From Alphaproteobacteria bacterium (GTDB taxonomy: Bacteria > Pseudomonadota > Alphaproteobacteria > GCA-2731375), in the NCBI GenBank assembly GCA_030746635.1, contig JASLMH010000019.1:1-40202 (forward strand): 40,202 nt of DNA. The letters run 5' to 3'. Positions 15,749-25,073 of the stretch are shown one piece after another. Under the pieces are notes generated by a model. That model was not told where the DNA came from. It saw only the letters and a program-made list of their open reading frames with translations, and made no database searches. Within the stretch, counting starts at the first letter, position 1. Each line of letters opens with the position of its first letter. Position numbers and translations under genes: made by a program.

Positions 15749-17476
15749 ATGAAATCCAAGGCGAAGACGACCTTTACCTATTGGCAGCGCAAGGACCGCT
15801 CCAATCTGCACCCGTACGTGCCCGAGTTGCAGGACCAGCTTCGGCGCGGCGAAGTCGACCGGCGCGAATTCCTGCGCACCACCACTTTGCTGGGGGTCTC
15901 CGCCTCGGCCGCCTATGCCATGGCCGGCATGGTCGGCGGCGATGCGCCGGTGCCCAGCGCCAAGGCGGCAACGCCAAAGGCGGGCGGCACCCTGCGCACC
16001 TCGATGCGGGTGCAGGAGATGACCGACCCGGCGAAATTCGACTGGACCGAGAAATCCAACGTCGCCCGGCAGTTCTGCGAATACATGTGCATGACCGGCC
16101 CCGACAACGTCACCCGGCCCTACCTGGCCGAGCGCTGGGAAGCCTCGGACGATCTGAAGACCTGGACCTTCCATCTGCGCAAAGGCGTGAAATGGTCGAA
16201 CGGCGACGATTTCAACGCCGACGACGTGGTGCACAACTTCACCCGCTGGCTGGATCCGAAAACCGGCTCGTCGAACCAGGGCCTGTTCAGTTCGATGCTC
16301 ACTTCCACCGACACCGGCAAGAAGGACAAGAAGGGCAAGGCCATTATCTCCAAGACCATGACGCCGGGCGCGGTGGAGAAGGTCGACGCCAATACCGTCC
16401 GGCTGAACCTGAACCGGGCCGAACTGGCGATGCCGGAGAACCTGTACAACTATCCGACCGCCATCGTGCACCGGGACTTCGACAAGATGGGCGCCAACCT
16501 GTCGAAGAACCCGATCGGCACCGGGCCGTACGAGTTGAAGGCCTACACGGTCGGCGAAAAGGCCATCCTGGCCAAGCGCAAAGCCGGCTATTGGGGCGGC
16601 GACGTCTTCCTGGACCAGATCCATTATTTCGACCACGGCGACGATGCCGCCGCCGGCCTGGCCGCGCTGGCCTCGCAGCAGGTCGACCTGGTCTACGAGA
16701 CCTTCGTCGAGCAGATCGACGTGGTCGGCCAGGTCCCCGACACCCAGTTGTTCGAGGCGGTGACGGCGCAGACCGGCGTCGCCCGCATGCAGATGGACGT
16801 CAAGCCGTTCGATGATGTCCGCGTACGCAAGGCGGTGCGCCTGTGCCAGGACCATGGCCGGCTGCTGGAACTGGCCTATCGCGGCCGCGGCGCCCCGGCC
16901 GAGGACCATCACGTGGCGGCGATCCATCCGGAATACGCCAAGCTGCCGATGCAGAAGCAGGACTTCGCCCAGGCCAAGAAACTGCTGGCCGACGCGGGTC
17001 ATCCGAACGGCATCAAGCTGCGGCTGGACGTCAAGAAGGAGCCGCCATGGGAAGTGGCGGTGGCCCAGGCCCTGGCCGAAATGTGCAAGCCGGCCGGCAT
17101 CCAGATCCAGATCAACGTGATGCCCAATACCCAGTATTGGGAGACCTGGGACAAGACGCCGTTCGGCTTTACCGCCTGGACCCATCGACCGCTGGGCGTG
17201 ATGGTGCAGAATTTGGCCTATCGATCCGGCGTACCGTGGAACGAAAGCCACCACAACGATCCGGAGTACGACCGGTTGTTGGACGCCGCCAGCGGCACGC
17301 TCGACGTCAACGAGCGCCGCAAGAAAATGGCCAAGGTGCAAAAGCGCCTGCAGGACAACAGCGTGATCGCTCAGCCCCTGTGGCGCTCGATCTTCGCCGC
17401 CGGCCACAAGAAGGTGCAGGGCTACCAGCTGCATCCAACCAACTATCACCAGCTCAACAAGGTGTGGTTGGCCTAG
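15749..17476 (+). CDS. ABC importer substrate-binding protein, family 5 (dipeptide/opine type), Tat signal
   Basis: A 575-residue periplasmic binding protein of the DppA/OppA family, capturing a peptide or similar solute. The start is the ATG six bases after AGGGGAGG; an ATG 39 bases upstream has no such site. A twin-arginine export motif (RREFL, RR at 38-39) precedes a hydrophobic stretch (44-62) and an AKA-type cleavage site near 71-73. The 37 residues before the RR pair, including TYWQRK and [15 protein letters not shown], form an unusual long leader. The mature protein has [31 protein letters not shown] family features. Tat export suggests it folds before export. Permeases and the ATPase follow. 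Confidence 0.92.
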   Translation: MKSKAKTTFTYWQRKDRSNLHPYVPELQDQLRRGEVDRREFLRTTTLLGVSASAAYAMAGMVGGDAPVPSAKAATPKAGGTLRTSMRVQEMTDPAKFDWTEKSNVARQFCEYMCMTGPDNVTRPYLAERWEASDDLKTWTFHLRKGVKWSNGDDFNADDVVHNFTRWLDPKTGSSNQGLFSSMLTSTDTGKKDKKGKAIISKTMTPGAVEKVDANTVRLNLNRAELAMPENLYNYPTAIVHRDFDKMGANLSKNPIGTGPYELKAYTVGEKAILAKRKAGYWGGDVFLDQIHYFDHGDDAAAGLAALASQQVDLVYETFVEQIDVVGQVPDTQLFEAVTAQTGVARMQMDVKPFDDVRVRKAVRLCQDHGRLLELAYRGRGAPAEDHHVAAIHPEYAKLPMQKQDFAQAKKLLADAGHPNGIKLRLDVKKEPPWEVAVAQALAEMCKPAGIQIQINVMPNTQYWETWDKTPFGFTAWTHRPLGVMVQNLAYRSGVPWNESHHNDPEYDRLLDAASGTLDVNERRKKMAKVQKRLQDNSVIAQPLWRSIFAAGHKKVQGYQLHPTNYHQLNKVWLA

Positions 17477-17488
17477 GGCGGACCAGAT

Positions 17489-17515
17489 TGGGGGAGCTCA
17501 AATCGAGCTCCCCCA
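17489..17515 (+). terminator. Hairpin between binding-protein and permease genes
   Basis: An 11-base perfect stem (TGGGGGAGCTC with its complement) closes a 5-base loop, 12 bases after the binding-protein stop. It is followed by ATTTCGTT rather than a clean U-run. It probably limits read-through or protects the upstream mRNA end, so the binding protein is made in excess over the permeases. Confidence 0.65.
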
Positions 17516-17583
17516 TTTCGTTGTGCCATTGCGTAAGCACTTCAACCCATCGCGGGGGGACCGCCTGGGGCGGTTGACGGCAT

Positions 17584-18516
17584 ATGCTGATTTTCATCGC
17601 CAAGCGGCTCGGCGCCATGGTCCTGACCATGCTCGTCGTGTCGATCCTGCTGTTCCTGTTGCTGGAGATTTCCCCGGGCAACGTCGCCACCAAGGTGCTG
17701 GGGCCCTACAGCAGCGAGGAACAGCGAAACCTGTGGCTGGAGCAGAACGGCTATTTCGAGCCGCTTTGGTACCGCTACGGGACCTGGTTGGGCAACTTCG
17801 CGACCGGCGATTTCGGCGATTCCATCCGCTTCAAGGTGCCGGTGGGCGAGGTTATGTGGCCGCGCCTGTGGAACACCGCGATCCTGGGCTTCTGGACCTT
17901 CGCGGTGATGATCCCGCTGTCCCTGACCTTGGGCGTGCTGTCGGGGATGCGGGAAGGCTCGATGCTGGACCGCAGCATCTCGGTCACCTCCATCATCACC
18001 ACCTCGGTGCCGGAATTCGCCTCCGCCGTGTTCTTCTCGGCGGTGTTCGTATTCGGCCTGAAATGGCTGCCGGGCACCTCGGCCATGTCATCGGGCTTCG
18101 ACATTCAGCAAATGATCCTGCCGGTGCTGGTGCTGGTCGTCTACGACTTCGGCTATGTGACCCGGATGACCCGGGCCTCGATGGCCGAGGTGATGACCAC
18201 CCACTACATTCGCACCGCCGTGCTGAAGGGCCTGAAATACCGCGAGGTGATCATGCGCCATGCCCTGCGCAACGCCCTGATCGCCCCCTTCACGGTGATC
18301 ATGCTGCAGATCAACTGGCTGCTCTCGGGCGTCATCGTGGTCGAGTTCTTCTTTGCCTATAAGGGCTTCGGGGCGCTGCTGCTGGAGGCTTCGCTGAACC
18401 AGGACATCTTCCTGATCGAGGCCTGCGCCATGGTCGCCGTGGTCGTCGCCGTCGGCACCCAGGTGCTGGCCGACATCGGCTATACCTACCTTAATCCCCG
18501 GATACGGTTCGCCTAG
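17584..18516 (+). CDS. ABC importer permease (DppB type)
   Basis: A 310-residue inner-membrane permease. It has the DppB/OppB first helix (FIAKRLGAMVLTMLVVSILLF), a periplasmic loop, then five more helices. The coupling EAA-like region is MRHALRNALIAPFTV (about 225-239), after the family-typical RASMAEV and YIRTAVLKGL. The C-terminus ADIGYTYLNPRIRF is a family hallmark. It pairs with the next permease to form the channel. Confidence 0.92.
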   Translation: MLIFIAKRLGAMVLTMLVVSILLFLLLEISPGNVATKVLGPYSSEEQRNLWLEQNGYFEPLWYRYGTWLGNFATGDFGDSIRFKVPVGEVMWPRLWNTAILGFWTFAVMIPLSLTLGVLSGMREGSMLDRSISVTSIITTSVPEFASAVFFSAVFVFGLKWLPGTSAMSSGFDIQQMILPVLVLVVYDFGYVTRMTRASMAEVMTTHYIRTAVLKGLKYREVIMRHALRNALIAPFTVIMLQINWLLSGVIVVEFFFAYKGFGALLLEASLNQDIFLIEACAMVAVVVAVGTQVLADIGYTYLNPRIRFA

Positions 18517-18529
18517 GGGGGATGGCATC

Positions 18530-19426
18530 ATGGCAACAGTCGAAGCAACTCCCGAAGGCAGGCAAACCACCGGTGGCGCCTTGCTGAAGGCCCTGAAATC
18601 CTTTGCCCTGCTGAAGGAAAGCTGGGTCGGCATGGTCGGCGTCGGCATCATCATCTTTTGGGTCCTGGTGGCCGTCCTGGCACCCCTGATCGCGCCGTTC
18701 GATCCGTTGGCAACCATGCAACCGTTCGCCAAGCCGGGCGCGGTCTACGCCAAGACCGGCGGCACCTTCTACCTCGGTGCCGATCATATCGGCCGCGACA
18801 TCCTCTCGCGGATCATCTGGGGCTCGCGTACGGTGCTGATCTATGCCCCGCTGGCCACCCTGTCCGCCTATACCGTGGGCATCCTGATGGGCCTGGCGGC
18901 CGGCTACAACCGGGGCTGGTGGGATGTGGTGCTGTCCCGGATCTCGGACATCATCCTCTCCTTCCCGGTGCTGGTGCTGTACATCATCATCATCGCCACG
19001 ATCGGCGCCTCGGGCATCAACATCATCATCGCCATCACCTTCGCCTCGGCGCCGGGCATCATGCGCATCGTCCGCGGCCTGGTGCTTGATCTGCGCAACC
19101 GGGATTACGTGGCGGCGGCGCAGACCCGGGGCGAGCCGCCCTGGTACATCATGTTGGTGGAGATCCTGCCGAACGCCCGCGGGCCGCTGATCGTCGATGC
19201 CTGCCTGCGCCTGGGCTACGTGATCATCACCATCGGCGTGTTGGGCTTTCTGGGCCTGGGCCTGCCACCACCAGATCCCGACTGGGGCGGCATGATCAAC
19301 GAGACCCGGTCGATGGCCATGGCCTTCCCGCACATGACCGTGTTCCCGTGCATCGCCATCTCGTCCCTGATCCTCGGCTTCAATCTGCTGGCCGACGGAT
19401 TGCGTGAAATCTCGCTGCGCGACTGA
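18530..19426 (+). CDS. ABC importer permease (DppC type)
   Basis: A 298-residue permease of the DppC/OppC type. It has a cytoplasmic N-terminus, a first helix (MVGVGIIIFWVLVAVLAPLIAP), the family segment YLGADHIGRDILSRIIWGSR (about 79-98) and five further helices. The coupling region is VAAAQTRGEPPWYIMLVEILPNARGP-like, and the C-terminus LLADGLREISLRD is typical. A GGGGGG ribosome site lies eight bases before the ATG. A nearer ATG at 18522 is out of frame. Confidence 0.92.
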   Translation: MATVEATPEGRQTTGGALLKALKSFALLKESWVGMVGVGIIIFWVLVAVLAPLIAPFDPLATMQPFAKPGAVYAKTGGTFYLGADHIGRDILSRIIWGSRTVLIYAPLATLSAYTVGILMGLAAGYNRGWWDVVLSRISDIILSFPVLVLYIIIIATIGASGINIIIAITFASAPGIMRIVRGLVLDLRNRDYVAAAQTRGEPPWYIMLVEILPNARGPLIVDACLRLGYVIITIGVLGFLGLGLPPPDPDWGGMINETRSMAMAFPHMTVFPCIAISSLILGFNLLADGLREISLRD

Positions 19427-19437
19427 GGAATGATCGG

Positions 19438-21549
19438 ATGACCGACAGCCAAGACACCCCGGTCCTGGAAATCGAGAATTTGTGCCTGTCCTACTACACC
19501 CGGGCCGGCGAGATCCCGGCCGTGGTCGATTTCTCGCTGACCCTGAAACAGGGCGAGAGCGTCGGCCTTGTCGGCGAGTCCGGCTGTGGCAAGTCGACCG
19601 TGGCGATGGCGGTGATGCGCTACATGGGCCACAACGGCGGTATCGTCGGCGGCTCGATCAAGTTCAAGGGCCGCGACATGGGCAGCCTGGACGAGGACGA
19701 ATTGCGCAAGCTGCGCGGTTCCGAGATCGCCATGATCTACCAGGAGCCGATGGCCGCCCTGAACCCGTCGCTGACCGTCGGCACCCAGTTGATGGAAGTG
19801 CCGCTGACCCACGAGGAGGTCAGCAAGGAGGAAGCCTTCGAGCGCTCGGTGCAGATGCTGGCCGATGTGCATCTGCCCGATCCGGAGCGGGTGATGGCGG
19901 CCTATCCGCACCAGATCTCGGGCGGCCAGCAGCAGCGGGTGGTGATCGCCATGGCGCTTTTGTCCAAGCCGGCCCTGCTGCTGCTGGACGAGCCAACGAC
20001 GGCCTTGGACGTCACGGTGGAGGCCGGCATCGTCGAACTGATCGGCGAGTTGAGCGAGAAGTTCGGCACCTCGCTGCTCTACATTTCGCACAATCTGGGC
20101 CTGATGCTGGAGGTCTGCGACCGCATCGGCGTGATGTATTCCGGCGAGGTGGTCGAGGAAGGCACCATCGATTCCATCTTCACCTGGCCCAAGCATCCCT
20201 ATACCCACGGCCTGTTCGGCTGCATCCCGCTGCCGCACGCGGACAAGAACGCCCGCCCCCTGGTGGCGATCACCGGGCAGTTGCCGCTGCCCCATGAACG
20301 GCCGCCCGGCTGCAACTTCGGGCCGCGCTGCCATTTCTTTCAGGCCGGCAAGTGCGACGCCGAGACGCTGGCGATGGAGGAAGTGCATACCGACGACGAC
20401 CCGGCCCATCGCGTGCGCTGCCAACGGTGGAACGAGATCGACCCCGAGGACGCCATCCCGGAAGGCGAGAAGCACGCGGCGACGGAGATCGGCGAGACCG
20501 TGCTGGAAGTCGCCAGCATGCAGAAATACTACGAGGTCCGGGACAACTCGATCGCGGCGATGATCTCCGGCGAGGGCGTGAAATGGGTCAAGGCCAACGA
20601 GGAGATCAACTTCCGCGCCGGCCGGGGCGAAACCGTCGCCATCGTCGGCGAGTCGGGTTGCGGCAAATCGACCTTCGCCAAGGTGTTGATGGGCCTGGAG
20701 ACCGCCACCGACGGCGAGGTGCGGCTCGAAGGCACCAACATCGGCGAACTGCCGGTCAAGGCGCGCAGCCCCGAGCAACTGGGTTCGTTGCAGATGGTGT
20801 TCCAGAACCCCAACGACACCCTGAACCCCTCGCTGACCATCGGCGCCCAGATCGGCCGGGTGATCCGCAAGTTCGGGGTCGAGTCCGATCCCACCAAGGT
20901 CCGCCAGCGGGTCCTGGAATTGCTCGACAAGGTGAAGCTGCCGCGCGATTTCGCGCTGCGCAAGCCGCGCCAGCTATCCGGCGGCCAGAAACAGCGCGTG
21001 GGCATCGCCCGCGCCTTCGCCGGCAATCCCGCGATGGTGATCGCCGACGAGCCGATCTCGGCCCTGGACGTCTCGGTGGCGGCGGCGGTGACGGAACTGC
21101 TGATGGACATCCAGCGCGAGAACCAGACCACGCTATTGTTCATCAGCCACGACCTCAGCGCCGTGCGCTATCTCTCGGACCGGGTGATCGTCATGTACCT
21201 GGGCCAGATCATGGAGCGGGGCCAGACCGACGAGGTGTTCAGCCCGCCCTACCACCCCTACACCGAGGCGCTGCTGTCGGCGGTGCCGATCGCCGACCCG
21301 GAGGTCGAGAAGCGGCGCATCGTGCTGGAAGGCAACCTGCCCAGCGTGATGAACCCGCCGAAGGGCTGCCCGTTCTCGACCCGCTGCCCGCGCAAGCTGG
21401 GCGAGATCTGCGACAACGAGCTGCCGCCCGTACAGTTCGCCGCCGACCGCCACGCCATCGCCTGCCATATTCCCATGGACGAGCTGCGCAAGGTCGAGCC
21501 GGTGATCAAAATCCCGGAGGACCGCCTCGCGGTCGGGGCCGCGGACTAA
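19438..21549 (+). CDS. ABC importer ATPase, fused DppD-DppF double ATP-binding protein
   Basis: A 703-residue fusion of two ATPase subunits. First half: Walker [10 protein letters not shown] (46-54), signature SGGQQQRV, Walker B LLLLDEP. Second half: a second GESGCGKST, signature LSGGQKQRV and Walker B VIADEP. Each half ends in the oligopeptide-transporter C-terminal region with clustered cysteines ([18 protein letters not shown] and [17 protein letters not shown], each with one more Cys downstream). Relatives bind a [4Fe-4S] cluster there. It powers the upstream permease pair and starts 11 bases after the second permease. Both ATP sites look intact. Confidence 0.94.
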   Translation: MTDSQDTPVLEIENLCLSYYTRAGEIPAVVDFSLTLKQGESVGLVGESGCGKSTVAMAVMRYMGHNGGIVGGSIKFKGRDMGSLDEDELRKLRGSEIAMIYQEPMAALNPSLTVGTQLMEVPLTHEEVSKEEAFERSVQMLADVHLPDPERVMAAYPHQISGGQQQRVVIAMALLSKPALLLLDEPTTALDVTVEAGIVELIGELSEKFGTSLLYISHNLGLMLEVCDRIGVMYSGEVVEEGTIDSIFTWPKHPYTHGLFGCIPLPHADKNARPLVAITGQLPLPHERPPGCNFGPRCHFFQAGKCDAETLAMEEVHTDDDPAHRVRCQRWNEIDPEDAIPEGEKHAATEIGETVLEVASMQKYYEVRDNSIAAMISGEGVKWVKANEEINFRAGRGETVAIVGESGCGKSTFAKVLMGLETATDGEVRLEGTNIGELPVKARSPEQLGSLQMVFQNPNDTLNPSLTIGAQIGRVIRKFGVESDPTKVRQRVLELLDKVKLPRDFALRKPRQLSGGQKQRVGIARAFAGNPAMVIADEPISALDVSVAAAVTELLMDIQRENQTTLLFISHDLSAVRYLSDRVIVMYLGQIMERGQTDEVFSPPYHPYTEALLSAVPIADPEVEKRRIVLEGNLPSVMNPPKGCPFSTRCPRKLGEICDNELPPVQFAADRHAIACHIPMDELRKVEPVIKIPEDRLAVGAAD

Positions 21550-21630
21550 CGCCGTCGGCGATTGCAAAGTAACGCGGCAGGCCGGCACGTCGGGTGCGGC
21601 GCCACCGCCTGACGCGGCGACGGCGGCGCC

Positions 21631-21746
21631 GTAATTTCGGGTAATTTCGGGGACAGGGTATTTAATTACGTCCACGTAGCCGGCTACGTTGGCACCGACA
21701 GTGATCGTAATTAGATACCCTGTCCCCTAAATTACCCCGAAATTAC
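21631..21746. repeat. Long imperfect inverted repeat, family C copy 2
   Basis: Arms at 21631-21670 and 21706-21746 pair over about 40 bases with few mismatches. They share the outer GTAATTT, a GGGGACA block and TTAATTAC inner end with the element at 693-788. The spacer differs. It lies between two convergent genes and ends one base before the stop codon of the O-methyltransferase, so it may also end transcription from both sides. Confidence 0.85.
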
Positions 21747-21747
21747 G

Positions 21748-22464
21748 CTAGCGCTTGACCGCCAAAGTGATGCCGTCGCCGATCGGGGTCATGGCGTGGT
21801 CGACCCGGTCGTCGTGGCGGATGGTTTCGTTGAAACGGCGCAGGGCGTGTACCGCGGCGAGTGCGCTTTGCTGGCGCTCCTCCGGCAGGTGGGCGCGGGC
21901 GGCCAATAGCTCGTCGTCGCTGACATCGGGCAAGACCCGGCCACTGAACAGGGCGTTGTCGGCGGCGATGGCGCCGCCCGGACGCAACAGCACCAGGGCC
22001 CGCTCCCAGTAGTCCGGATAGCCGGACTTATCGGCGTCGATGAATGCCAGATCGAACTGGCCGGCCCGGCCGTCGGCGATCAGGCCGTCCAGGCTCTCGA
22101 CCGCCGGTGCCAGGCGCAAATCGATCTTGCCGTCCACCCCGGCCCTTGCCCAGTGGCGCCGGCCGATCGCCGTCCATTCCTGGCTGACGTCCAGGGCGAC
22201 CAATTCGCCGTCCTCCGGTAGGGCCAGGGCCATGCACAGGGTCGAGTAGCCGGTGAAGGTGCCGACCTCGATGATCCGCCTGGCTCCGGTCAGCCGCACC
22301 AGCATTTGCATGAAATGCCCCTGCATCGGCGAGATCTGCATGCCGGCGAATTCCAAGGCCGACGTCGCCTCGCGCAGTTCGGCCAACACCGGATGTTCGG
22401 GCGGATTCATCCTCGCGACGTAGTCCACCAACCGGTCGGTCATGTAGATGGTTTGCCGGCTCAT
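21748..22464 (-). CDS. Class I SAM-dependent O-methyltransferase
   Basis: A 238-residue methyltransferase of the caffeoyl-CoA O-methyltransferase-like family. The SAM site is IIEVGTFTGYST (64-75), followed by the acidic VALDVS strand end, and FDLAFIDADKSGYPDYWE with the metal-binding Asp pair, then AADNALFSG. A GGGGGAGG purine run abuts the ATG. Substrates of bacterial relatives are mostly catechol-like but are not predictable here. It follows typA after a 32-base gap. Confidence 0.9.
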   Translation of the reverse strand: MSRQTIYMTDRLVDYVARMNPPEHPVLAELREATSALEFAGMQISPMQGHFMQMLVRLTGARRIIEVGTFTGYSTLCMALALPEDGELVALDVSQEWTAIGRRHWARAGVDGKIDLRLAPAVESLDGLIADGRAGQFDLAFIDADKSGYPDYWERALVLLRPGGAIAADNALFSGRVLPDVSDDELLAARAHLPEERQQSALAAVHALRRFNETIRHDDRVDHAMTPIGDGITLAVKR

Positions 22465-22496
22465 GCCTCCCCCATTGCCCCCGATCCGAAGGATCC

Positions 22497-24323
22497 TCAG
22501 CCGCCGGCCATGGCCGCCCGGCGTTCGCGCTTGCGCTGATGCGGGTCCAGGGTGGCCTTGCGCAAGCGGATGTGGTTCGGCGTCACCTCGACCACCTCAT
22601 CATCGGCGATATAGGCGATGGCCTGCTCCAGGGTCAGCCGCCTGGGCGCCGTCAGGCGCACCGCCTCGTCCTTGCCGGCGGCGCGGATGTTGGTGAGTTG
22701 CTTGGTCCTCAGGGGATTGACCTCGAGATCGCCGCGCTTGGCGTTCTCGCCGATCACCATGCCGGCATAGACCTGTTCGCCCGGCGCGATGAACAGCACG
22801 CCGCGTTCCTCCAGGTTCCACAGGGCATAGGGCACCGCCACGCCGCCGCCGGTGGAGACGATGGCGCCCGAATGCCGGCCGCGGATCGGCCCCTTATGGG
22901 GCCGGTAGTCGTGGAACAGCCGGTGCATGATGCCGGTGCCGCGGGTATCCGTGAGGAATTCACCGTGATAGCCGACCAGGCCGCGCGAGGGTGCCAGGAA
23001 AGTCAGGCGGGTGCGGCCGCCGCCGAACGGCCGCATGTCGGTCATCTCGCCCTTGCGCTCGGCCAGCCGCTCCACCACCACGCCGGTGAACTCGTCATCG
23101 ACGTCGATCATCACCTCTTCGATGGGCTCCAGGCGCTGGCCGCTGGCCGGATCCTCGCGGTACAGCACCCGGGGCCGGCCGATGGTCAGTTCGAACCCCT
23201 CGCGCCGCATGGTCTCGATCAATACGCCCAGTTGCAGTTCGCCCCGGCCGGCGACCTCGAAGGCATCCTTATCGTTGGTCTCCGAGACCCGGATGGCGAC
23301 GTTGCCCTCGGCCTCCTGCCACAGCCGGTTCCGGATCACCCGGCTTTGCACCTTGCCGCCGTCGCGGCCGGCCAGCGGGGAATCGTTGATCGAAAAGCGC
23401 ATGGCCAGGGTCGGCGGGTCGATCGGCGGCGCCGCGATCGGCTCCGTCACCGCCGGGTCGGCCAGGGTGTCGGCCACGGTAGCGTTTTCCAACCCGGCAA
23501 TGGCGACGATGTCGCCGGCCGTGGCCTCGGCCACCGGCACCCGCTCCAGGCCCTGGAACGACAGCAGCTTGGTGACCCTGGCGACCTCGGCGACGCTGCC
23601 GTCCGGCCGCAAGGCATGGATGGTGTCGTTCTGGCGCAGGCCTCCGGCCTCGATCCGGCCGGTCAGCACCCGGCCCAGATAGGGATCGGCGTCCAGCAGG
23701 GTGGCCAGCATGGCGAACGGCGCCTCTGCCCGCACCGCCGGCGGCGGGACGTGGCGGAGCAGCAAATCGAACAGCGGTTCCAGGCTGCCGCCGCCGGCCC
23801 CGGCGTCGTCAGCGGCCCAGCCGTCGCGGCCGACCGCGAACAGATAGGGGAAATCGAGCTGCCCCTCGTCCGCCTCCAGGACCGTGAACAGGTCGAACAC
23901 CTCGTCCAGCACCACCTCCGGCCGGGCATCGCCACGATCGACCTTGTTGATCACCACGATCGGCCGCAGCCCCAGGGCCAGGGCCTTGGCGGTGACGAAC
24001 TTGGTCTGCGGCATCGGCCCCTCGGCGGCATCCACCAGCAGCACCACGCCGTCGACCATCTTCAGGATCCGCTCGACCTCGCCGCCGAAATCGGCGTGGC
24101 CGGGCGTGTCGACGATGTTGATGCGGGTGTCGCGCCAGTCGATCGAGGTGCACTTGGAGAGGATGGTGATGCCGCGTTCGCGCTCCAGATCGTTGTAGTC
24201 CATCGCCCGCTCGGCCACCTGTTGGTTGGCACGGAAGGTGCCCGATTGCCGGAACATGGCATCGACCAGGGTGGTCTTGCCGTGATCGACATGGGCGATG
24301 ATGGCGATATTGCGAAGCTGCAT
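22497..24323 (-). CDS. typA: Ribosome-associated translational GTPase TypA/BipA
   Basis: A 608-residue GTPase of the EF-G/LepA class that binds ribosomes and aids assembly and stress growth. GTPase motifs: AHVDHGKTT (10-18), [20 protein letters not shown], and NKVD. Domain 2 and the EF-G-like C-terminal part ([16 protein letters not shown] segment, [43 protein letters not shown]-like [11 protein letters not shown]) follow in order. The ATG is fixed by the [19 protein letters not shown]-terminus. A much longer open frame upstream on this strand is only the antisense of prpE and the thioesterase gene. Confidence 0.96.
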   Translation of the reverse strand: MQLRNIAIIAHVDHGKTTLVDAMFRQSGTFRANQQVAERAMDYNDLERERGITILSKCTSIDWRDTRINIVDTPGHADFGGEVERILKMVDGVVLLVDAAEGPMPQTKFVTAKALALGLRPIVVINKVDRGDARPEVVLDEVFDLFTVLEADEGQLDFPYLFAVGRDGWAADDAGAGGGSLEPLFDLLLRHVPPPAVRAEAPFAMLATLLDADPYLGRVLTGRIEAGGLRQNDTIHALRPDGSVAEVARVTKLLSFQGLERVPVAEATAGDIVAIAGLENATVADTLADPAVTEPIAAPPIDPPTLAMRFSINDSPLAGRDGGKVQSRVIRNRLWQEAEGNVAIRVSETNDKDAFEVAGRGELQLGVLIETMRREGFELTIGRPRVLYREDPASGQRLEPIEEVMIDVDDEFTGVVVERLAERKGEMTDMRPFGGGRTRLTFLAPSRGLVGYHGEFLTDTRGTGIMHRLFHDYRPHKGPIRGRHSGAIVSTGGGVAVPYALWNLEERGVLFIAPGEQVYAGMVIGENAKRGDLEVNPLRTKQLTNIRAAGKDEAVRLTAPRRLTLEQAIAYIADDEVVEVTPNHIRLRKATLDPHQRKRERRAAMAGG

Positions 24324-24455
24324 GGCCTGCCTGGGAAACACGTGCCGACGGATTTTCTGGGGCGGCGGAGAGATACACCGGGCCGGAGCCGCCGTCCAGT
24401 GGCCAGGGCGAGAAAACCGCGCTAGTTTCCGCTCGGGGAGGACCTCATACCGATC

Positions 24456-24941
24456 ATGCAGTTCGACGCGTACGATCCACCGCCGGGCTTCCATCCCTGG
24501 GAGCCCGAGCGTTTTTTCTACGGCACCATCGGGCCGTTGTTCCTGAAGAACCTGGGCGACAAGGTGGTGTTCGGCTTTCGCGCCGGGGAGAAGCACGTCA
24601 ACGCCGCCGGCATCTGCCACGGCGGCATGCTGTTCACCCTGATGGACATTCAACTGGGCTTCAACGCCAACGTGGAGACCGGCCTGCCGGGCTTCCTGGT
24701 CACCGTCAACATGACCTCGGACTTCGTCGCCACGGTGCACGACGGCCAATGGGTGGAGGCCCATTCCGAGGTCGTCAAGCAGACCCGCAGCCTGGTCTTC
24801 GCCCACGGCCGGACGCTGGCCGACGGCGAGTTGGTACTGCGCGCCAACACGGTGCTGAAGGTGCCCCGCGCCCTGGAGGATTTCGACCTGACGGCACACC
24901 TGCCGCCGGTCTACCGGCCCGAGGAGGAGATCGCGAGATGA
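24456..24941 (+). CDS. PaaI-family hotdog-fold thioesterase
   Basis: A 161-residue hotdog-fold protein, probably cutting an acyl-CoA thioester. The segment NAAGICHGGMLFTLMD (about 50-65) is the active-site region of the PaaI/DUF4442-like group; later strands LVTVNMTSDFVA and GQWVEAHSEVVK fit the fold. It is divergent from typA and precedes prpE on the same strand by 132 bases, so a link to short acyl-CoA metabolism is plausible. Confidence 0.86.
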   Translation: MQFDAYDPPPGFHPWEPERFFYGTIGPLFLKNLGDKVVFGFRAGEKHVNAAGICHGGMLFTLMDIQLGFNANVETGLPGFLVTVNMTSDFVATVHDGQWVEAHSEVVKQTRSLVFAHGRTLADGELVLRANTVLKVPRALEDFDLTAHLPPVYRPEEEIAR

Positions 24942-25073
24942 GACGGCATCAAGGCGCGCCGGCGATAGGTCGCCGGCGACGAAAACCCTTGCAGTCGTCG
25001 GACTTGGCAAAAACAATGGGCGCCAAGGCCCGGCCGGGCGAAGATAACGGACAGGGAACGCAAGGGAAGCCTC

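Noticed and set aside
15743..17449. 568-codon antisense frame across the ABC binding-protein gene
   Set aside because: Composition is His/Gly/Arg-rich antisense of a clear family 5 binding protein; typical of high-GC DNA.
19216..20778. 520-codon minus-strand frame across the permease and ATPase genes
   Set aside because: Shadow of strongly conserved ABC transporter genes.
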